DNA from: Kwoniella dejecticola CBS 10117
Lineage: Eukaryota > Basidiomycota > Tremellomycetes > Tremellales > Cryptococcaceae
Assembly (NCBI RefSeq): GCF_000512565.2
Contig: NC_089304.1
Location: 1,736,001-1,800,000 of the forward strand
Length of the DNA stretch: 64,000 nucleotides
Direction of reading: 5' to 3'
Part shown: positions 57,172 to 64,000 of the stretch, piece by piece
Layout: every line of letters starts with the position of its first letter
How positions within the stretch are numbered: the stretch's first letter is position 1
The notes under the pieces: model-generated
What the model was told of the DNA's origin: nothing
What the model saw: only the letters and a program-made list of their open reading frames with translations
Database searches by the model: none
Made by a program: the position numbers and the translations under genes

Positions 57172-59158
57172 CTAAAACCTAGACTTGAAATTCATTTCTA
57201 TCGGACTATCAGTAATCTTCCTTTCCCTCTTGCTGGTCTTACTATCAGGACTCCCGAACCAATGATGGGTACTATTTGGCGCTTCACCAATTGTTGACTC
57301 TTCATGTCCATGTAGTTTGTCCATATCGAGAAACGGGACGTTCTTGCCACCTCTATATGGTGGTGAAGTAGGGAACGGTACTCCTTCACCGGCTCCAACA
57401 CTTTCACTCGCATTTGCACTTGCAGGTAGAGGGAGGGGAGGCAAATCGGTATTTTTCTTCTGCGTTTTACTGTTGTTATTGTTCTTGTCCTCGTTATCAT
57501 CGCTCGAAGTGAATTGTGTAAAAGTATGTATTAACGGCGATCTCGGTCTTTGTTTTCCTTGAGCAATGGAATTGGGCGATAAATCCCCTACGGCCGTATT
57601 GGATCTTACCAGCGTAGGCGCTCTAGGTCGAGTATTTTTTGCTAATTCAGGAGAAGGTGGACCACCTGAAATAGTCGTTGATCGGGCTAGCGCATTCGCA
57701 TTCGCGCCAGGCGTCCGAGGGAGCGTGTTGTCGTTTGTTGGGGCATTAGACGACGTCGAGGGGTGTTGCGATTTAGAGTGTTGGCGAGGAAAAGTTAATT
57801 TGGGTGTTCCAAGTTGATGATAATTTCGTAAGGTGTCAGATATCTCGCCGAGCTGGATTTTTGAGACGGTTAGCCCCGAGCTGTAACCCTAGTTCTTTCG
57901 CCAGTATAGTCTTGAAAGAATGGCAAATGATAGTGTAATGTGAGATGTGATGCGATGTGATGAGAATATTGATTTGACTTACCCGCTGCATGATTTCCTC
58001 TATACCTTTTTGTCGTTCCTCAATCTTCTTCTTGACATCTTCACTAGTCCGCTCATTCTCATTCTCATTCTCATTCTCATTCTCATTCTGATCCTGCTTG
58101 ACGTTGATATTATCTTTGCCTACTTCCCATATGCCCCTATCCCCCATTCCCAACCCTTCGAGACCAAGATGCATCCGCCCCACCTGTTCCTGGCCTTTCA
58201 ACACGACGTCCAGGTATCCTCTCAGCTTCTTGCTCATGTCCAGTCCGTCCGAGCTGAGATTCGCATTGAAGATCTCGTAGATAGGCTGATTACTATCATC
58301 TTTCTTCTGTGCGCCCGCCCCTGAGCTGTCCGCCGTTTCAGAGGGTATAGCCGAAGGTAATAATCCCGAAGTATTCGGTGGAGAAGTAGCCGCGTGTGAT
58401 GGGTGTCCGGGAGCTGATGTTGATCGATTCAATGATGGACGACTCTCCAGAATCGGCGGCGAGAGATTGGGCTGTAAAGTAGCAAGAGGTTTGATGTGTC
58501 TTGAGACGTATTGGTCGTGCACCGATTCAGGGGGAAGAAATTTCGGATCATCGAAAATGTTAGATGCTTTGCGAGTACTGGGTGACTCTTTGTCGCGTTC
58601 ACGTTCACGTTGAGAGGGCAGATCGATAGCTGATTTAGGTAATGAAGTGTCGTTGCCCGGTAACAAGCTAAATGAATCGCTTGCGCTCGTCAGACTTTGA
58701 CTCCCCCCTCCTCTACCTTCGCCATCGCCTATCGTGTCGTCCTGGAACGGGACGTTTTTTGTCGAGCCTGTCATACCAAAATCCCTCGATAATAAGGGTA
58801 CACCAATCGCACCGCTATTCAGTATGTTCTCCTGATTATGCTGATCATGCTCGCTCAGGGTGGGTAAGCTGTTCTTGGATTTCGGTCGGTGGGGTGAATG
58901 TGGATGTGAGTCGCTGTGAAAGGGGAATGAAGGACTTGTAAGACTGAAAGGCGAGCCTAGCTCGTCCCCCGCTAGTTGACGATCAGCGCTTGGGGATATT
59001 GGCGAAGTGGGTGAAGTGGATGAGGTCAGTTTGAGGTGTTTTGGTGAGGTTGGTGATTCGGATTCATGGATCGACGAGGAATATAATGGTAAGCTCGGAC
59101 TAGGCGGGTCATTCTTCTGAGAAGACCGCCGACGGGAAAGGGAATAGTATCCCAGCAT
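57172..59158 (-). CDS. Unknown Ser/Pro-rich protein with a short coiled coil
   Basis: Exon 1 is 59158-57983 and exon 2 is 57852-57172, joined by a GTAAGT..ATCCAG intron (130 nt), phase 0, giving about 618 residues. The start at 59158 is MLGYYSLSRRRSSQ. Most of the chain is rich in Ser, Pro, Asn and Asp and likely disordered. The only ordered-looking part is near residues 310-400: NLSSDGLDMSKKLRGYLDVV, an Asn-Glu dipeptide run, then KKKIEERQKGIEEIMQRLGE, a probable coiled coil across the splice. A second acceptor (GGTTACAG) 27 bases upstream would shift into a stop, so it was not chosen. I do not recognise the family. Confidence 0.72.
58050..58087. repeat. Hexanucleotide repeat coding for Asn-Glu dipeptides
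   Basis: About six tandem copies of CTCATT/CATTCT on the plus strand, read on the minus strand as an (Asn-Glu)n run just before the coiled coil of the Ser/Pro-rich protein. Confidence 0.85.
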
Positions 59159-59479
59159 GACCGTCACTCATCGGTGCTGTCCTCTGTGTGGTGTGTGATC
59201 GGGGACTGTGCTCTGAGCGTTGTATAGTGTGTTGAATGCTTGTAAGTTAGCAGAACGACCAACAAGAACAACAACCAACTTACATCATCGCATGCTGGCT
59301 TGGAGCAGGTCAACGGTCAAGTCCGCTTGCAATCATTCGTGGCGACGGTATGCGAGCTCATCTTTAGGTAATTTACATGCGTGATCCCGGCTGTATACTA
59401 CGAAGCAATACCATTTCAAAGTAACCTACCGTCTTACCAGACTCATATGGGATGTAGGCATAGTGCGTTGAGCGATACG
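59159..59479. other. Intergenic region
   Basis: About 320 bases: promoter of the Ser/Pro-rich gene and 3' UTR of the coiled-coil locus. Nothing else seen. Confidence 0.45.
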
Positions 59480-60862
59480 CTAATGAACAGAAGTCCCCTT
59501 CGCAATCTGCATTCTCACTCCCCACAATTCGTTATACACCAATTTCAGCTCTTCCTCTAATTTACTTCTCTCTTCTCTAAATTGTGATTCCTTCTCGTCG
59601 ATATGCTCTCTCAATTGCCGATTAAGATTTTCCAACGCTTCTACAGGTCTTTCCGCAAGGTCATTGACATCAGTGTTCGTGCCTGGGACAGTACAGGCTG
59701 GAGCGTTGTGTAGTTCTCCGTTCAGGCGTGGGTGATCAATCGAATCATGAAGTCAGCTCAATCTGAACGAAATGCTTTGGGTGTGCGGCTCGCTCACTTT
59801 CTGGATTTCTTCGGTTGAGGTCACATTGTTCGAAGTACAATTACTGATATCACTTCCGCTGACAACTTGATGTACGACTGTACGATGAGGTAACTCCGCT
59901 CTGTTCAAGCTAAGAAGCTCCTTCAGCGCATTTAGGTGATGCCGGACTTCGGGGTCAACCAACGCAGATCGTATTCCACCAGCAACCACCTGAGGCTTCA
60001 CCACAGATTCCTTCCTCGTCATTTCTCCATCGGGTTGTGACTTGAGCCGATCATTCTCCTTCCTCAGGTCGACCGCTTGATGTTGGTAATCTTCCTTCTC
60101 CCTGCTACCTCGTTCCACCCTTAGCTTCAACTCGTTGACACGATTCAGCAAATCCTCATTTGCCTTGTGAGTCCTACTCGTCTCCTCCTGTATCGCGGCT
60201 ATTCGCGAGCTCGCTCGGTTGTTCTGCTTTTCAAGCTCAATGATTCGGTGTCGATACTCCTCATTTTCCTTCCGCAACTTCTCATCCACCAACTGAGACT
60301 CAGCATTTGTTTCTCTCATTAGACCTCACTGGATGTCCAGTCCGTTGACCCTTTCATTAGCCGCAACCAGCTTTCCTTGAGTATCTCTGTGTGCTGATTC
60401 TTCCTTGATGTAACTCTGTTCCCAGAAATCTCGATCTTGCGTTATAAGCTGAATGTCTTCCTTCTTCGCCCGCAGAACGGATCGCAGTCTTCTTATCATC
60501 TTCTCACTTCCTTCCAACTGCCCGATGAGGTGGTGATGAGTCTGTGTGAGGGCATGATAATCCGTCTGAGACGCTTGTAGAGCAAGTAAACATGTTTCCC
60601 ACTGGCCAATATAAGCAGCTGCAACGGTGTGAGCTTCGCCTTGAATCCGATGGACAAGAGCTCGACATTCAGTCAGAGAGTGCTGTTGGTTGATGAGGAA
60701 AGGGTCATCAGTATGAGCATGAACATCGGTGTCGGTATCGGTATCAGCGTGTATGTAAGTTTCGTTGTCAGATTTGGGATCAGTCATGCCTGGCGGTGTT
60801 TGGGATAAGATGAGTGTCACATCTTTCGTTCGACGTCGCTTGAGTGGAGGACGGGTGGTCAT
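59480..60862 (-). CDS. Coiled-coil protein locus interrupted by an in-frame TGA
   Basis: A first frame (60862-60326, 178 codons) starts with a basic nuclear-signal-like PPLKRRRTK and becomes helical. It ends in GLDIQ and a TGA. The same frame continues after two codons with an ATG at 60319 and 174 codons of strong coiled coil (LRKENEEYRHRIIELEKQNN) to a GTGAGC donor at 59797. A further coiled-coil exon lies at 59715-59480 (LNRQLREHIDEKESQFREER) and ends in a TAG. The only acceptor after a good CTGAC branch site joins it out of phase by one base. So this is either a decaying gene, a locus with sequence errors, two overlapping short genes, or a recoded one. Apart from coiled coils no domain is visible. 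Confidence 0.6.
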
Positions 60863-61226
60863 TTTAGTTCACGGTACAGTATGTCGATTGATGAGTCCGA
60901 AAAGCCCAGTTGCTTTCTGGATTGGGTTATTTCTAGGTCGACAGTACGAAGTCACAATTGGACAGATGTAAGAAGGAAGAAGGAAGGAAGGAAGATTGTC
61001 TGGGCAAATGGTGAGTATGGGGTGCCACCAGAACCACACGCAATCCACTTTACGGTTGAGTGATGGTCGCACGGACCTCCTTTTCCCCTGACCCGATGCG
61101 CATAATAGAGTCACGCACGGACCCTTGCAGTAGTGTCTTAGCCATTTATCAGTATTTGGGCGAAAATCCTTGTATCCCGATTGACGCGACACTCTAATGC
61201 TCATACATAGAGAGCAAATGCTAATG
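60863..61226. other. Intergenic region between the coiled-coil locus and the K+ channel
   Basis: About 365 bases holding the promoter of the coiled-coil locus and the 3' UTR of the channel gene. No gene supported. Confidence 0.45.
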
Positions 61227-63206
61227 CTAATGATCCCCTTCCTCATCGCTCTCGCCCAATGCAAATTGACCTTTCTCATCTATATCGTGCTTCTTCGTAT
61301 CGGATCCACCTTCTGTTCGCGATGAGCTTTGCCTACTGCGTCCTTCTTTTACATCTAGAGCTGCAGCCAAGCGAGATAAGAGGTCGCCTTGCCTGTCGAT
61401 CGTTTTGCGCAGATTGTCTATCTGTTCCAGTAGAACCTGTACCAAACAATCGAATCAGCTGTTTCTCTCAACCGGTCTTTGTATTCCCAGAAATTGCAGA
61501 AATGCAGAGATGCAGTAATAGTCAACTTACAAATTGGTTTTTAGCCAGTTTGACATTGGTCAGATCCCCTTTTGACATATTTGATGTTTGAGGTATATCC
61601 CCTCCGTCCCACATCTTAGGTAGGTTGTTGATACCCCTTGCCGAGGACGCTGATGAGGAAGGAACCATATTGCCTGAAGGAGGCAAGGGCGAAACAGCCC
61701 TTGACCGACTGACGGGCGCGGAAAGGGGACCGACTGGGGTTGACGTGCTGGAAAAATTATTAAGTAGTGGTGCAGACTGGTTTTTCTGAAGTAAAGTTGA
61801 GGGCGGCGGCGGGACTTCCAAAGATGAACGGGGAGATGAAATATTCGAAGGCTAATATTGTTGCTTAGGATTAGTGATGTCCGTCGCCGTCAAATGATTA
61901 TGTGCAAGTGATACTTACAGGTTTATGCACTCGAGCGGTCATCGCGTCGAACACAATCGCAAAATTTCTCCCCAGTACGAAACTCGGTAAGGCAATCAAC
62001 AAGAGTCCAAACATGAGAAGGGGCACAGTGATGAGTTTGCCCATAAATGATTTCGGCGTGATTTCTCCATATCCCACAGTAGACATCGTGACCAAAGAGA
62101 ACCAAGCTGTCTTCGGTATCGAATCGAATTGACTTGGTTCTCCATCGGAGTCTATGAATGCTCCTAATTGATTATCCCACGTTCCTCTTTCTGCGAAATA
62201 CAGTAAAGTAGACGATAGAATCAAGACCAGCAGGATGAAGAAGGACAGAGCCAATAAAGCGTCCTTCGATCTTCTGACTGCGACGTACATCACTTCGATG
62301 GTGAGTAGCATCTGATTCTGGTATTTGAAGGCTCTGAACACCCGTAATAATCTGAATGTCCGTAGAATTGAGAATCGGAATAATATTGAGGTGTCCTCGT
62401 TCTGGGCGACTTCGATGTAGTATGGTAAAATCGCGATGATGTCTAGTATGGCGAAGAATGAGGTTGACCAGTTGTAGTACATCAACCAGCTATCCGAATG
62501 GGCCAAAGACCGAGCAAGATACTCGATAGTGAACAGGATGACGATGAATGTGTCCAGACCAAATAGTGCGCGGGTGGAAGCTGGATTCGTGTGGAAGGCG
62601 GGTAAGGTGGATAGAGTGGTCAATATTGCACTTTAGGATGGGGCGCATCAGCTATCTTCTCTCTGAAAGAAAAGCAGAGCAGGAAAACTATAGCTGATTG
62701 ACATACCTGAATATGATAGTTCCTGTGACTGCTATATGTATGAAGAAAGCCTCCCTACCGCTGTTCGGTTCTTCCAATAACAAGTACAGCTTGCGCTTCC
62801 ACCTCGTTCTCATCCCTTGGGCTATAGCAAAATGGTCTTCTCCCTCATCGTTAAAGCCCAGCATATGTCCGAAATCGGGTAGATTGACTTCTTCTGCATC
62901 GTTGAGCCTCTGATCTTCCTCGCTTAGAAAGGCATCTCGATGCAGTCGCCGCGGGGTCATGGCACCCTCCGGAGAATCCGGGTATGACTGTGTTCTAGCA
63001 TGTCTTCGTTTCGGTGTAGGCAGAGCTGCGTTAGGTGCAGAGAAGAGTAGATTGGCTGTCGAAGTGGTAGGATGCAGAGTGAGTGTTCGAGCCTTTGGTG
63101 CCGAATTGGATGACCGTCGTTTGGATGGCCCTGCCTCGATATCTGGAAGTTCGTATTCTTCTGCTGGAAGGGGTTCAGAGCTGGATCCGGGCGGATATAG
63201 CGACAT
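61227..63206 (-). CDS. Voltage-gated potassium channel (Kv type)
   Basis: Exons 63206-62707, 62630-61919, 61851-61531 and 61436-61227 (580 residues). The first 150 residues are hydrophilic cytosol. Six membrane helices follow: S1 (FFIHIAVTGTIIFSAILTTL), S2 (LDTFIVILFTIEYLARS), S3 (FFAILDIIAILPYYIEV), S4 with arginines every third residue (RFSILRTFRLLRVFRAFKY), S5 (ALLALSFFILLVLILSSTLL) and S6. The pore loop has TMSTVGYGEITP, so K+ selectivity is expected. The Ser/Pro-rich tail ends in a short coiled coil (VLLEQIDNLRKTIDRQGDLL) that may help tetramer assembly. The tail has no cyclic-nucleotide-binding domain. The acceptor of exon 2 is TAAAG, an unusual AAG end, but it is the only one that joins the frames. 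Confidence 0.92.
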
Positions 63207-63645
63207 TTCCAGAATTCGAATACAGTTACGGAGAGCGGCTCAGCAGATTTGAAAGAACCGTATCTTTTGGGAACTTGAGTGGAGTGATAGACGATAAGAA
63301 TGCACAAGGACAAAGGAGACCTGAAAATACGTCCTAAATATCGCGTCTTGCAACGTCAAAACACGTCTCCACAGTACAAATAACCGCTCAACAAATCTCG
63401 GCTACTCACCGACGATCACTAATTACGTAACTTGATTGTCGCACTCCCTGTTTAAAAGGAAGGATTGATTAAACTCCGTCACCCATCCAGTTAGTTGGAC
63501 TTTTTGTTACGGTGCAGGTGCAGTTCTCCACTTTGATTGTCTGTCTGAAAAGGCCATAAAAGACGGTGAACTCGAGGCCATATCTGTCTCCGATCAGCAG
63601 CTCTTAGGATAGAAGTACACTCATAACGAACTAAAACGAAGCGCC
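63207..63645. other. Divergent promoter region at the right end
   Basis: About 440 bases between the K+ channel and the eIF5B-like gene, serving both. No other feature was recognised. Confidence 0.45.
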
Positions 63646-64000
63646 ATGCCGCCTAAGAAGGGAGCCAAGAAAGGTGGCAAGAAAAATCAAGACGATGAGG
63701 AGTTCTGGTAAGTCCCCGTTATACAATTCCACAATCGGACGATCCGACCGTCATTGGACTAGGGCTGATAAGTTGGGTGTTCTGGAATAGGGAGAAGAAG
63801 GAAGCTGCTTTGGCCAGTACGCCACAAGCAGGAAGTGACGCAGAAGATATACCTCAACCTGCCAAATCTGGAAAAGGCAAGAAAACAGGAGGAGTGTTCG
63901 ACTTGCTCGATGACGGCGATGCGGTAGAAGACGATGATGAGGGTGGCGATTTAATGGTAAGACCACCCAGAGAACATTTTGCAGCAATTTCCCGAGCTGA
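63646..64000 (+). CDS. Probable translation initiation factor eIF5B, N-terminus only
   Basis: Exon 1 is 63646-63707 (MPPKKGAKKGGKKNQDDEEF) and exon 2 is 63791-63956, joined across GTAAGT..AATAG to restore a Trp codon. A GTAAGA donor follows and the gene runs off the edge. The visible 76 residues are a Lys-rich start, an EFWEKKEAA segment and an acidic stretch (DLLDDGDAVEDDDEGGDLM). This is how fungal eIF5B N-terminal extensions look. The GTPase domains lie outside the window, so the name rests on the N-terminal style alone and other Lys-rich proteins remain possible. Confidence 0.55.

Overview
The window is nuclear DNA of a fungus, most likely a basidiomycete yeast of the Tremellales (Cryptococcus/Kwoniella type). 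Most genes are split by many short introns (mostly 45-130 nt) with GT..AG ends and CTGAC/CTAAC-like branch sites. Several exons are micro-exons of 4-26 nt. The gene content is fungal: a Ste6-like ABC exporter, fungal CSC1-type channels, and ribosome and mRNA-processing factors. The genus is inferred from gene style, not from any search. Exon coordinates were worked out by hand from splice motifs and reading-frame continuity.

Positions 1-10,300 and 18,500-23,700 hold a family of at least seven paralogous F-box-like genes (three clearly intact in the window, one cut by the left edge, three disrupted or doubtful). They share a short first exon, a phase-0 intron at the same place (after MRVxK in six of the seven), a second exon starting with an FxxxAxPxLY-like motif, an N-R/K-W-I motif and, in some, a C-terminal CxxC. 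A roughly 470-bp element with 42-nt terminal inverted repeats and TA flanks lies just upstream of the degraded copy.

Between the two F-box blocks lie KGD2 (2-oxoglutarate dehydrogenase E2, 10.8-12.8 kb) and a CSC1/OSCA-type mechanosensitive channel (13.5-17.7 kb). After the second block come a second, divergent CSC1-type gene (23.9-28.5 kb, minus strand), a Dsk2/ubiquilin shuttle factor (29.1-31.0 kb) and an L-fuconate dehydratase/ENOSF1-like enolase-superfamily enzyme (31.3-33.5 kb, minus).

The right half is mostly conserved housekeeping genes: a Ste6-like full ABC transporter (34.5-40.4 kb), an unknown acidic coiled-coil protein (41.9-43.0 kb), a SNF2 helicase with an internal RING finger of ULS1 type (43.2-48.6 kb, minus), UTP5/WDR43 (49.2-51.3 kb, minus) divergent from HAS1 (52.6-54.9 kb), the polyadenylation factor YTH1/CPSF30 (55.1-56.6 kb, minus), an unknown Ser/Pro-rich protein (57.2-59.2 kb, minus), a coiled-coil locus interrupted by an in-frame TGA (59.5-60.9 kb, minus), a Kv-type potassium channel (61.2-63.2 kb, minus) and the start of an eIF5B-like gene (63.6 kb to the right edge). 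No rRNA, tRNA, CRISPR array or prokaryotic feature was recognised.
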